From assembly GCF_004339465.1 (NCBI RefSeq), contig NZ_SMFY01000005.1:1-64000 (forward strand): 64,000 nt of DNA, written 5' to 3'. Under the pieces are notes generated by a model. The model had not been told where the DNA came from. It saw nothing but the letters and a program-made list of their open reading frames with translations, and ran no database searches. The position numbers were made by a program, and so were the translations under genes. Positions 1 through 8,801 of the stretch are shown in pieces (positions within the stretch are counted from its first letter, which is position 1; every line of letters begins with the position of its first letter). This DNA comes from Ancylobacter aquaticus (GTDB lineage: Bacteria; Pseudomonadota; Alphaproteobacteria; Rhizobiales; Xanthobacteraceae).

Positions 1-1755
1 GCCGTCCAAGGGCGTCACCAGGATGCTGGCGCTGGGGCTGAACCGATCGCCGGAATAGCCGGTGAAGGGATCGCCCGGCGTGCCGGCGGTCGTGAGGCCG
101 TCGAAGGAGGTGTTGTAGGTCAGGTACTCCACCCCGGCGCCCAGTTCGAGCCAGGCGGTGGGCTCCCACTTCACCCGCGCGAACAGCGCCCCAACCTCCC
201 GCTCGCCATTGGCCGGAATGGCCCAGAGACCAATGTCGGAAGGGTTATAGGCCTGGGTCGGCCGTGCATCCTCATAGACGTAGCTGCCGCCATAGCTCAT
301 CGCGAGCGGCATGCCCGCGACGGTGAAGCGCGATGTATTGCTGGCGTTCAAGCCGACATTCTGTGATTGCTGCTTCAGTTCTGGCGTCTCCCCGAGAACG
401 GCAAAGACATTGGTTTCGTCGGTTGTCGAGGCATAGGCGTCGATCTTGAAGTCGACAAGATTGTTGTCGACCGGCGTGTAATGGTAGCGCAGCGTCGCTT
501 GGCTGATCTCGACCGAACTCAGCGGAATCTGCCAAGTCGTCTGGTTGCCAGCCGTGATCAACGACGGCGACACCTCGCCGAACTCGTTGCCGTAATAGAG
601 ATAGCCGATCTGCAGCTGCTGCTCCTCGGTGGGGCGGAAGGTGGCCTTGAGCAGGGTCGAGGTCACGTCTTCCGAAGTGTTGTAGACGAGCTGGCCACGG
701 CCATAATTGGACAGCGGCACCTCGTTGCCCAGGTAGTCCGTGGTGGTCAGGGTGCCCTGCGTGCCGGCGAAGTAATTGCCGCTTTGGCGCCGCACGACGG
801 CACCGACGAGGTCGACATTCTCCTCGCGCACCGCTAGCGCAAAGCTGCCATTGGTGATGGCCGCGCCGTCGGCGTCGCCGAACACCGCCGCCTCCTCGCC
901 AATGACAGGAGCAATCGAGTTGGTGGCGATCCCGGCCCGCACCCGCACGCCCCAGCGCTCGCCGGCCTTGAGGATATCCTCGACGTTCAGCGTCTCCATG
1001 GCGATGGTGCCGCCGATGGCACCGGCCACCGCCCCATCCGGCCCCTTGGTGATGGTGATGCCGGAAATCAGGTCGGGGTCGACATAGGTACGGCTGTCGA
1101 TGCCGGAATAGCCACGATAGCTCGACGTGGATTGCTGCGAACCGTCGATCATCGTCGCGACGCGGTTCTGGCCCTGCAGGCCGCGAATATTGGGGTCGAT
1201 CGAGGCGCCGTTATTGCCGCCGCCGGAGATGACGCCGGGCGTGCCCTGGAACAGCGCGCCGGCTGTCTGCGGCGGAAAGCGCTCGATCTCCTCGGAAGAG
1301 ATGAAACTGGTGGAGCCCGTCGTCTCGAAAGGGAGATCGGCCGCCGAGCCGGTGCCGGTGACATCGATCGCGCCAAGCTCGATCGCGCCGTCGGTGCCGG
1401 CATCCATCCCGCCCGACATCGGTGCAGAGATGGTCACGCTGGTCGGGCTGGTGAAGGCATAGGTCAGCCCGCTCCCGTCAAGCAGTCGGGCCAGCGCCTC
1501 CTCTGGCAGGAAACTGCCGCGCAGCGCCGGGGAGGTTCGTCCGGCGGTGAGCGAGGCCGGATAGGCGAAGTTGATGCCGGTCTGGCGGGCGAAGGCCGTC
1601 AGAGCCGTCCCGAGCGGCTGGGCGCGAATGTCAAAGCTGTTCCGCACCGCGCTCGACTGTTGCGCCTGGGCGGTAGCAACGTGCACCGGGACCAGCATCG
1701 TTGTTGCCACAAGGCATGCCCGCAGAATTCCAGTCCACCCCTTGAATCCCGCCAT
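1..1755 (-). CDS. TonB-dependent receptor with N-terminal STN domain (partial, 3' end outside window)
   Basis: Outer-membrane active transporter of the HasR / haem-haemoglobin type, powered by TonB. The 585 visible codons start with a signal peptide ending near VATAQAQ. An STN (secretin/TonB N-terminal) signalling domain follows at about residues 40-115 (FDIRAQPLG, then LPEEALARLL). The plug domain comes next, with NRVATMIDG and ITITKGPDGAV, and then the start of the barrel. The C-terminus lies beyond position 1. An STN domain means the receptor talks to a FecR/FecI pair, and the next two upstream genes on this strand are exactly that. ATG at 1755 was chosen because the signal peptide begins there. 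The substrate (haem protein or ferric siderophore) cannot be told from sequence alone. Confidence 0.9.
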   Translation of the reverse strand, partial: MAGFKGWTGILRACLVATTMLVPVHVATAQAQQSSAVRNSFDIRAQPLGTALTAFARQTGINFAYPASLTAGRTSPALRGSFLPEEALARLLDGSGLTYAFTSPTSVTISAPMSGGMDAGTDGAIELGAIDVTGTGSAADLPFETTGSTSFISSEEIERFPPQTAGALFQGTPGVISGGGNNGASIDPNIRGLQGQNRVATMIDGSQQSTSSYRGYSGIDSRTYVDPDLISGITITKGPDGAVAGAIGGTIAMETLNVEDILKAGERWGVRVRAGIATNSIAPVIGEEAAVFGDADGAAITNGSFALAVREENVDLVGAVVRRQSGNYFAGTQGTLTTTDYLGNEVPLSNYGRGQLVYNTSEDVTSTLLKATFRPTEEQQLQIGYLYYGNEFGEVSPSLITAGNQTTWQIPLSSVEISQATLRYHYTPVDNNLVDFKIDAYASTTDETNVFAVLGETPELKQQSQNVGLNASNTSRFTVAGMPLAMSYGGSYVYEDARPTQAYNPSDIGLWAIPANGEREVGALFARVKWEPTAWLELGAGVEYLTYNTSFDGLTTAGTPGDPFTGYSGDRFSPSASILVTPLDG

Positions 1756-1871
1756 AGTCCTGTCTCCGCTCGCGTGAAGAGGGACGTCTTCTGCCGGGTC
1801 GTCGGGTCCCTCACTGGCTAAGACCGGGAGCGGGGTGGAAATCCTCAGCGCCGTGCCAGAAAAATTCTTGC

Positions 1872-2849
1872 TCACGCCGCCGAGACGATGGTGAGGAAGG
1901 GCGAGAGGGCGATGACCCGGATCGGCAGCCCCTGGGCGAGGGCCGCGAGCGAGGCTTCGGGGGTACGAAGGTCCAGCACCGCATTGACCCGCAGGGCGTC
2001 GATCGCCGCGCCGCGGGCAATAATCCATCCCGCATGGTAGGGGCGAAGCGCCGCGATGATATCGGCGAGTGAGCGATCTTCGGCGATGTACATGCCCGAG
2101 CGCCAGGCGAGAGTGACGTCCGCCGGTTGAAGCGTGACAGGGCCGATGCGACCATCCGAAGCGATGCGGACGCGCTCGCCTGCCTTCAGCGTCAGCTCGC
2201 CGGCGGCCGTAACCTGCACCCCGTGCTCAACCAAGCTTACCGCCAGCGAGCCGTCGCCGCGATTGGCATCGACATCGAAGGCGGTGCCGAGGGCCCGCAA
2301 CCGGGCCGCTCCGGCCGCCACCTCAAAAGGACGTGCAGGGTTGGGTGCGACCTCGAAGAAGGCCTGCCCTTCGATCAGGCGGACCTGGCGAGCGGAGGCG
2401 TTGAGATCCAGGGCGAGGGCGCTGCGGGCATTCAGCGTCACGCGCGTGCGGTCGGCCAGCATGACCGTCCGCACCTCTCCCGTGCCGGTCGCGATGTCCG
2501 CGCGTGGCCCCAGTGTTGTGAGCAACCACGCGCCTCCGGCGCCCGCGACGCCAAGTCCGGCGGCGCCGCCCAGCATGGCACGTCGCGAGAGGCCGGCACG
2601 GACGCGACGGCCTGCGCCGGGCCGGATGAGGCCGCTGCGCGAATCCTGATGCAGTTCCGAGGCATCGCCCCAAAGCTGTTCCGCCTCGCGCGCGGCGGCC
2701 TCGTGGTCGGGGCTCAGCCGTCGCCAGGTGGCGAAGGCGGCGACGACCTCCGGCCGCGCCTCGCCGGAATGCAGTCGCACGATGAAAGCCAGCGCCTCAT
2801 CCGACAGGGCGCGCGGCGGGTGGGGGGGTCGATCGATCGGCAATGTCAC
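1872..2849 (-). CDS. fecR: FecR-family anti-sigma / sigma regulator
   Basis: Inner-membrane regulator that passes the TonB-receptor signal to a FecI sigma factor. The N-terminal DUF4880-like region has LSDEALAFIVRLHSGEA and FATWRRLSPDHEAA. A basic RAMLGGAAGLGVAGAGGAWL-type single membrane segment lies near residues 85-105. The periplasmic FecR domain follows (TGTGEVRTVMLADRT, then LIEGQAFFEVA). The C-terminal part ends in a secretin/STN-like fold. About 325 residues is the normal family length. The frame stays open upstream to a TTG at 2912, but that lies inside the inserted element, so the GTG at 2849 is preferred. It sits between the sigma gene (upstream, beyond the IS) and the receptor gene (117 bp downstream). 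Confidence 0.85.
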   Translation of the reverse strand: MTLPIDRPPHPPRALSDEALAFIVRLHSGEARPEVVAAFATWRRLSPDHEAAAREAEQLWGDASELHQDSRSGLIRPGAGRRVRAGLSRRAMLGGAAGLGVAGAGGAWLLTTLGPRADIATGTGEVRTVMLADRTRVTLNARSALALDLNASARQVRLIEGQAFFEVAPNPARPFEVAAGAARLRALGTAFDVDANRGDGSLAVSLVEHGVQVTAAGELTLKAGERVRIASDGRIGPVTLQPADVTLAWRSGMYIAEDRSLADIIAALRPYHAGWIIARGAAIDALRVNAVLDLRTPEASLAALAQGLPIRVIALSPFLTIVSAA

Positions 2850-2890
2850 CAATAGGGTCTCGTATCGGAGCGGGAATAGAGGACACGTGT

Positions 2891-2902
2891 GTGGACGCCC
2901 CC
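2891..2902 (+). repeat. Left inverted repeat of the IS110/IS1111-type element
   Basis: gtggacgccccc, the exact reverse complement of 4018-4029. Confidence 0.7.
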
Positions 2903-3151
2903 TTTGATGCAAGCGGAATCTTGGGCACGGTCGGGCATGTGATCAGGTGCGGTCGTGTGTCCGGCCTCGAAGATGCGGCCTGTCATGCGCCGCGGGCCTG
3001 TATGGAGATATGCAGGTCGGATCCAGTTCGCTTACCCGCGCTTGGTTGCGCCGTGTCGTCAAAAATGGTTCTTCCGACCCGGTCTCTTGACCGTCTGCCC
3101 TTACGTTCCCTCGCTCCCTCTCACATCCGGCGACAACCCGACGACACCCAC

Positions 3152-3957
3152 CTATGCGGCGACCGTCCCCGGATCCCTGTAATCCTCTCCCTTGCGCAGC
3201 AGCGCCCAAGCCGTGCGCGCCATTCGGTTGGCCAGCGCCACGGCGACCAGCATCTTCGGCGGCGCGAAGGTGGTGATAGCCGCTGCAGTGACGGCCCCCA
3301 CTCCCGGGATCGTCGTCAGCCGTTTTGCTGTCTCGTCACTGGTCACACGCTTGCGAAGCTCGGCATCAAGGCCCCCAATCTTGTCGCCAGGCCGGCGATC
3401 TGGTCCAGTAGAAGACGCGCAAGGTCGCGCACCGCTGCAGGCAGCATACCGTCATCACCGTCGATGGCAGCCGCGAGGCGTCCCACATGTGCAGGACCGG
3501 TAGGGGCCACGATGCCCTGCTCGGCAAGATGCCCGCGCAGAGCGTTGATCGTCTGTGTGCGTTGGCGAACCAGAAGATCGCGGGTCCGATAGGCCATCGC
3601 CGCCGCCTGCTGCGCCTCGCTCTTTACGGCAACGAAGCGCATCGTCGGCCGCGATGCCGCCTCTGCAATCGCTTCGGCATCCGCCATGTCGTTCTTCTGC
3701 CGCTTAACAAACGGCTTCACATAAGCGGGCGGGATCAGCCGCACGTCGTGACCGAGATCGCCGATCGCACGGCCCCAGTGATGCGCGCTGGCACAGGCTT
3801 CCATCGCAACCACGCAAGGCAGCTGAGCTGCCATGAACTTCAGTAGTTGTTCGCGCGACAGCTTGCGACGGAACACAACTGAACCATCAGCCCCGGCACC
3901 ATGCGCTTGAAACACGTTCTTGGCCAAATCCAGGCCGATGATGCTAACCTCTCTCAT
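3152..3957 (-). pseudogene. IS110-family transposase, frameshifted and internally deleted
   Basis: The N-terminal DEDD RuvC-like half is intact. It starts MREVSIIGLDLAKNVF (first catalytic Asp), followed by VVAMEACASAHHWGR and KNDMADAEAIAEA. The frame is lost near 3366-3370, where LGAL should run into DAELRKRVTSDE; one base appears to be missing. The second frame resumes with TIPGVGAVTAAAITTFAPP. It then jumps straight to KMLVAVALANRMARTAWALL, which in family members is the extreme C-terminus. The roughly 70-residue segment with the catalytic serine region is therefore gone. The enzyme cannot be active. Confidence 0.85.
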
Positions 3958-4017
3958 GGACGCTCCCCTCTGTAGCGGTGCTTCAACACCCGCCACATTG
4001 GCACATTGATGCCGCCG

Positions 4018-4029
4018 GGGGGCGTCCAC
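4018..4029 (-). repeat. Right inverted repeat of the IS110/IS1111-type element
   Basis: gggggcgtccac, pairing with 2891-2902. It lies about 60 bp upstream of the transposase start. Confidence 0.7.
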
Positions 4030-4078
4030 CCCATCGCTTATAGACGGTTGCCGTCGGCAAAATCCTCATCGCGCGCGC

Positions 4079-4591
4079 TCACTCATCGTCGCGCATTAGG
4101 TCCCTGCAATGCGTGAGGGCACGAAGAACATGCTTTTCTACCATGCTTACGGATATGCCGAGATGCGCCGCTATTTCGCGGTGGCTGCGACCTTCCAGCT
4201 TGTTCATCACGAAGGCCGTTTGGCAGGCCGCCGGTAGTTCGTTGAGCAGCACGGCGAGCCGCACGATGCGCCGCCGGTGATGGAGGGCGCCGGTAGCGTC
4301 GCCGCTGGCGGCGAGCCCGTCGATCTCCTCGATGTCGACCCGATGGAGCCACTCGGCGTGGCGCCGGGCCGTGAAGTCGATGGCGGCGGTGCGGGTCGCG
4401 GTAAAGGCATAGGTCTTGGGATGCTCGATTGCCACCGCCTGCGCCGGCCTGCCGGCGAGCCGGAGATAGGCATTCTGCACCACCTCCTCGCCAGCGTCGC
4501 GATCCCCCACCAGTCGAGCCGCGAAGCGCACGAGGTCATGATGATGACGCCGGTAAAGATCCCCCAGCCAATGGTTGAGCACCTTATTCAT
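4079..4591 (-). CDS. fecI: FecI-like extracytoplasmic-function sigma factor
   Basis: ECF sigma factor of about 170 residues expected to transcribe the downstream TonB-receptor gene when FecR relays the ligand signal. Region 2 is visible as LYRRHHHDLVRFAARLVGD and GEEVVQNAYLRL. Region 4 is visible as LNELPAACQTAFVMNKLEG followed by the helix-turn-helix HREIAAHLGISVSMVEKHV. ATG at 4591 is preferred because a G-rich ribosome site (ggggcgg) precedes it. ATG at 4603 is possible. The gene order fecI-fecR-receptor on the minus strand is standard, but the IS between fecI and fecR probably breaks co-transcription. Confidence 0.88.
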   Translation of the reverse strand: MNKVLNHWLGDLYRRHHHDLVRFAARLVGDRDAGEEVVQNAYLRLAGRPAQAVAIEHPKTYAFTATRTAAIDFTARRHAEWLHRVDIEEIDGLAASGDATGALHHRRRIVRLAVLLNELPAACQTAFVMNKLEGRSHREIAAHLGISVSMVEKHVLRALTHCRDLMRDDE

Positions 4592-4799
4592 GGTCCGCCC
4601 CATCGCCGCGAACGAGGTCAAGTGGCGGCGTTGTCCGGTTGTTGGTTGCGCTCAAGGCCAAGGTGATTACCGGGAAAGTCGCGCGCCGCTCATCGCCCGC
4701 GCAGATTCAGTCGCAAGGCGCCAACCTAGACAATTCGGATTGTGATGCAACATCAATGATTTAGATTGATTACAGATAAAAACTCCGTAGGGCACGGTG

Positions 4800-5115
4800 G
4801 CTGAAGAGCATGAATGACAGTTTTCGGATGGCGGCCCTGCGGTGCGGAACCGCCCAGCGCCATGCGCAGCACGCCCGGCCAGCGCCGGCGAAGGTTGATG
4901 GCCAGTTCCTCGACCGCCGCCGTCTTCTCGCCCACGGGCACCAGCAGCACGAAGCGTTCCCCTCAGCACCTCGTACAGCCACAGCGGGAAGCCCAACCCA
5001 TGGCGGCGCGACCCTGCAGGTCGGCATCCGGTCGCCGGCGCAAAGCGCCTCCCCAACGGCGGGCGCGAACGGCCCGTCGAGATAGCTCACCAGCACCGGC
5101 GCGTGAGCCGTGAGA
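4800..5115 (-). pseudogene. Possible remnant of an FAD-dependent aromatic monooxygenase C-terminus
   Basis: No intact gene lies between 4592 and 5548. Successive minus-strand frames give LVSYLDGPFAPAVGEALCAG, GDRMP, GLGFPLWLYEVLRG and then RFVLLVPVGEKTAAVEEL before a stop near 4755. Together these resemble the C-terminal thioredoxin-like region of PheA/MhpA-type flavin hydroxylases (GDRxPD..., then RLYDLL, then FVLL). This is a match to the remembered family pattern, not a database result, and at least two frameshifts are needed. The flanks (4592-4799 and 5116-5548) show nothing recognisable. Confidence 0.35.
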
Positions 5116-5548
5116 CACCGCCCATGATTCTTTGCTCCCCTCGAGCGGCCTCTCACAGACTTCCGCTTTGCGCCGCCGATACCGGCCGTTCGACCGATCC
5201 ATGAGACTTCGCGAAAGCCGACATTGCTTATGGAACAGCCGAGCGCCAGCCGATTTCTTCGACGTATGTGTTCGAATCCTACCGAGTGCTTTTCACCCGC
5301 GCGCCTGTGCGAGTAATGCTACCAGGCGTTTACCGTCCCGCTTGTCGATGGAAAAGAGTGCGGTTGCCAGCTTGGCCGAGAACCAAATGATCGTTGGGCC
5401 TGTTGCCGAAGGTGACTGCGCCGCACCCTTGGGTGAATGCAACCTGCGCATGGGTTCATCATAGCGTGGCATTCTGCTAGCATGACTTGATGCCTTCTAA
5501 ATACTGGCATGTGACAAGGGTGGGTTTTGCTGAAGCAAAGGTAAGCAG

Positions 5549-7180
5549 ATGCATGAACTAGACGTCACCTCGACTGTGCGATCGCAGTCCCGCATATTGA
5601 TGATTTTTCCGAAATTCAATCCAAATTCATTCTGGAATTTTACTGAAGCCTGCAAGCTGTATGGCGCGCGCTGCGTGGCACCCCCTCTCGGCCTGCTCAC
5701 GGTTGCCGCACTTCTACCAAGCCATTGGGAGATCCGGCTCATTGACCGCAACGCCCGCGAAGTGGCCGACAGCGACATATTATGGGCGGATATAGTGCTA
5801 ACCGGCGGGATGCTGCCGCAGCAGTTCGATACGTTGGCGCTGATCGGCCGCTGCCACGAGATGGGACGACCGGTTTGTCTCGGCGGCCCGGATCCCACCT
5901 CCAATCCCGAGGTCTATGCCGCGGCCGATTTCCTAGTGCTCGGCGAGGCCGAAGGCATTATCGACCGCTTTGTCGAGGCGTGGGAGCGCGGTGCGACCTC
6001 GGGTCGTTTCGAGGCCGAGAAGTTCAAGGCCAATGTGCAGGCAAGTCCGATACCACGTTTCGACCTGATCGATTTCAGCGACTATCTCTATGTCGGCGTG
6101 CAGTTCTCGCGCGGCTGCCCCTTCACGTGCGAGTTCTGCGATATCATCGAACTTTACGGGAGGGTCCCGCGCACCAAGTCTAACGAGCAGATGCTTGCCG
6201 AGTTGGAGGCGCTTCGCCGGCTTGGCTATGGCGGCCATGTCGACTTCGTCGACGACAACTTCATCGGCAACAAGAAGGCCATAAAAAAATTCCTGCCGGA
6301 ACTAAAGATTTGGCAGGAGACTCAAGGCTATCCATTCGAGTTCTCGACCGAGGTTTCGCTGAACGTCGCTGACGATCCCCAGCTTCTCCAGATGATGAGC
6401 GATACCAACTTTTTCGTCATATTCACTGGCATCGAGAGCCCCGACGAGGGCACTCTGGTGGCGATGCAAAAGAAACAGAATACCCGCCGCAGCATCGCGG
6501 AGAGCGTGCAGCGCATATATGCGGCGGGAATCTACGTGACGGGGGGCTTCATCGTCGGCTTCGACACCGAGGGCGGCGGCGTCTCACCGTCAATGGTCGA
6601 GTGCATCCGTGCAAGCGAGATACCGGTTGCAATGGTCGGTCTGCTCTATGCCCTTCCGAACACGCAACTCACCCGGCGGCTGCGACGCGAAGGGCGTCTT
6701 TTCGAAGGCTACAATGTCGCCCCCTCCGATGCGGGCGATCAGTGCACGGCAGGGCTCAACTTCCTAACCCTTCGCCCCCGAGATGAAATCCTGTCCGATT
6801 ACCGGCAGGTCATCGAGGAGATTTACCACCCTCGGCATTTCTTTGGAAGGGTGCGCGGCATGGCCAGCAAGGTGAAGCGACGATCCTTCGGCAAAGGGGC
6901 GACGTGGGCGGGCATCCGGCGCGACCTGAAATTGCTTCTGCGCGCAAGCTGGGCGATCAGCGTGGTCCGCCCACGATTTGCGCCCTATTTCTGGGTCAGC
7001 CTGATCGACTGCATCCGAAAGAACCCCTCCGCACTCGAGGCAGCGATGGTCAACATGGTGCTCTATCTGCACCTCTACCCGTTCTCCCGCCACGTCATCG
7101 CCGAACTGGACTCCCGCATTGCGGAAATCGAAGCGGGGGATTGGAGTCCGCCTACCGTCATGATGGAGGCAGCTGAATAG
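5549..7180 (+). CDS. B12-binding-domain radical SAM protein (HpnP / DUF4070-like)
   Basis: A 543-residue enzyme with an N-terminal cobalamin-binding-like Rossmann domain (PPLGLLTVAALLPSHWE, then VCLGGPDPTS). The radical SAM core carries the iron-sulphur motif CPFTCEFC (CxxxCxxC) at about residues 191-198, then DFVDDNFIGNKKA and a TGIESPDEGTLVAM strand. A DUF4070-like C-terminal region follows. The layout matches the class that includes the hopanoid C-2 methylase HpnP, but the C-terminal third differs, so no specific substrate is claimed. It would use S-adenosylmethionine and probably methylcobalamin to methylate or rearrange an unactivated carbon. It stands alone, with large gaps on both sides, so context does not help. 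An aaaggtaag-type ribosome site precedes the ATG. Confidence 0.85.
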   Translation: MHELDVTSTVRSQSRILMIFPKFNPNSFWNFTEACKLYGARCVAPPLGLLTVAALLPSHWEIRLIDRNAREVADSDILWADIVLTGGMLPQQFDTLALIGRCHEMGRPVCLGGPDPTSNPEVYAAADFLVLGEAEGIIDRFVEAWERGATSGRFEAEKFKANVQASPIPRFDLIDFSDYLYVGVQFSRGCPFTCEFCDIIELYGRVPRTKSNEQMLAELEALRRLGYGGHVDFVDDNFIGNKKAIKKFLPELKIWQETQGYPFEFSTEVSLNVADDPQLLQMMSDTNFFVIFTGIESPDEGTLVAMQKKQNTRRSIAESVQRIYAAGIYVTGGFIVGFDTEGGGVSPSMVECIRASEIPVAMVGLLYALPNTQLTRRLRREGRLFEGYNVAPSDAGDQCTAGLNFLTLRPRDEILSDYRQVIEEIYHPRHFFGRVRGMASKVKRRSFGKGATWAGIRRDLKLLLRASWAISVVRPRFAPYFWVSLIDCIRKNPSALEAAMVNMVLYLHLYPFSRHVIAELDSRIAEIEAGDWSPPTVMMEAAE

Positions 7181-7801
7181 TGTCGGCGAGCGGAGCTGCC
7201 CGTGCCGGGTTGGCCTGCTGCCGGTCTTAGAGGTATCGAGATCGGCGCTACAGAAGCCGAAGCAACAAATGCGGAAGGCGATTTGGGCGTAAGCTCCGGA
7301 TCGTTGGATACGCCTCGCGCTGACTGCGAAAGCGCTTCAAGTCCCATGCCCTGCGGCGGGATGCGGCGTGGTCATCCTGCTGTCGGCCGCGCGATCTTCG
7401 CTGCTAGCAAGATGGCGCGGTGCGAGCCGGCGAGAATTCAGGCTTGTGGACAGCGGGCATGCGAGAGACCGGAGAGTGAGCTATGCGCTCGCCTCGGCCC
7501 GATGATCCATGTTGCCCCATACCTGCCGCTCTACTGCCTTTCAGGGACGTCCACTTTGCGCCGCCATCTCGGTCATCGGTCTGGCAACGGCCGCGGCGCA
7601 AAAGCGGACATGAGCGAGGCACGGCACGTAGCACCTTTGCGACAAGGGCCTGAACCGCTACGGCGGTAACCGCCTTGCATGACGGTCGTGCGGATAATTT
7701 CGATGTGGCATACGCCCTAGGCGGGCGGAGCATCACGGGTCTTCCATTGCGGCATTCGTCCATGAACTGGCTTCCTGTCCAGCGAGCATTGTCCGCGCCA
7801 A
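7181..7801. other. Gene-free interval of about 620 bp
   Basis: No convincing coding region on either strand. The open frames here have no family features and arise from GC-rich composition. Nothing like a tRNA or a strong hairpin was seen. It separates a plus-strand gene from a minus-strand operon, so it should hold two transcript ends. Confidence 0.5.
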
Positions 7802-8755
7802 CTACAGGCGCAGCAGCCGTTCGGCGTTGCCGTGGCAGACCTTCGCGCGCACGTCCTCGCTGATGGGCGCGGATTCGATGAAATCGCAGGCGAGCTGCGG
7901 ATCCTCATAGGGGTAGTCGACCGAGAACATCACATTGTCGTCGCCTAACGCCTGAAGCGTCGCGATCAGCGCTCCCGGGTCGCATACCCCCGAGGTGGTG
8001 ACGGCGATGTTCCGCCTGATAATCGCCGAGGGAAGAGCGTCCGGCGCGAGTTTCTCGCCGAGGTCGAACTCCCGCCGGCTGTCGAGGCGCCAGAGCAAAA
8101 ACGGCAGCGTCTCGCCCATATGGCCGAGAATGATCTTCACCGCGGGAAAGCGGGTGAGCGTGCCCCCGAAGACGAGCCGCAACGCATGGGCCGCGGTTTC
8201 CGCCGTCCAGGCCCAGATGGGACCACCGATTTCGGGGCGATGGGCAAACATCGCGGGCTGGTCGGCCATGGCGCCGGGATGCAGATAGACCGGGACATTC
8301 AGTTCCTCGACACGCTCCCAGAAAGGCAGGTAGCGGTCCTCGTCGAGATAATGCCCGTTGGTCTGGCCGTTGATGAGCGCTCCCCGAAAACCGAGTTCCC
8401 GGACGGCCCGTTCGAGCTCGGCCGCAGCGGCCTCGGCGTCGTGCAGGGCGAGATGGGCGAAGCCGGCATACCGATCGGGCCGCTTCTGCACCTCGCGCGC
8501 GAGGAAATCATTGGCGCCGCGCGCAAGCCGGATGGCCTCCTTTGTATCGCGGACGCCCTGCACGCCCGGCGTAGTGACGGAAAGCACCATCAGTTCTATG
8601 CCGGTCCTGTCCATCATTTCGAGCCGCAACTCGTCGAAGTCGGCTAGACGACGTTCCACATCGGCAAAGAGCGTGTCGCTCTGCGTCGGCCTTGCCACGT
8701 AGCTTCCGGCAAGCTCCGGCGTGGTGAAATGCTCTTCGAGCGCGATCTTGCGCAT
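7802..8755 (-). CDS. Amidohydrolase-family decarboxylase (gamma-resorcylate decarboxylase-like)
   Basis: A 317-residue TIM-barrel metal enzyme of the amidohydrolase-2 / ACMSD group. Its closest recognisable type is gamma-resorcylate (2,6-dihydroxybenzoate) decarboxylase, which removes CO2 from hydroxybenzoates without an organic cofactor. Metal ligands are visible: the N-terminal ExH (ALEEHF, Glu7/His9), His in VYLHPGA, His in ILGHMGE and Asp in MFSVDYPYED. The gene is 46 bp downstream of a cysteine-rich secreted protein and in line with a UbiD gene, suggesting one minus-strand operon for aromatic acids. Substrate is unproven. 5-carboxyvanillate-type or other phenolic acids are equally possible. 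Confidence 0.85.
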   Translation of the reverse strand: MRKIALEEHFTTPELAGSYVARPTQSDTLFADVERRLADFDELRLEMMDRTGIELMVLSVTTPGVQGVRDTKEAIRLARGANDFLAREVQKRPDRYAGFAHLALHDAEAAAAELERAVRELGFRGALINGQTNGHYLDEDRYLPFWERVEELNVPVYLHPGAMADQPAMFAHRPEIGGPIWAWTAETAAHALRLVFGGTLTRFPAVKIILGHMGETLPFLLWRLDSRREFDLGEKLAPDALPSAIIRRNIAVTTSGVCDPGALIATLQALGDDNVMFSVDYPYEDPQLACDFIESAPISEDVRAKVCHGNAERLLRL

Positions 8756-8801
8756 GGCCGCTCCTTTTGATTGCCGTCGTCAAATGGCGTCGGCGATCCG
8801 G

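Larger units (their letters stand above)
2891..4029 (-). mobile_element. Decayed IS110/IS1111-type insertion sequence
   Basis: About 1.14 kb bounded by perfect 12-bp inverted repeats: gtggacgccccc at 2891-2902 and gggggcgtccac at 4018-4029. A broken DEDD-type transposase lies inside it. Members of the IS1111 subgroup carry short subterminal inverted repeats like these, so the true ends may be a few bases further out. It separates fecI (ending at 4079) from fecR (starting near 2849). Without it the two genes would be about 90 bp apart. The 250 bp between the transposase end and the left repeat holds no gene. Confidence 0.75.

Noticed and set aside
7202-7669. 155-residue plus-strand frame in the gap after the radical SAM gene
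   Set aside because: No ribosome site, no recognisable domain, and codon pattern not like neighbouring genes.
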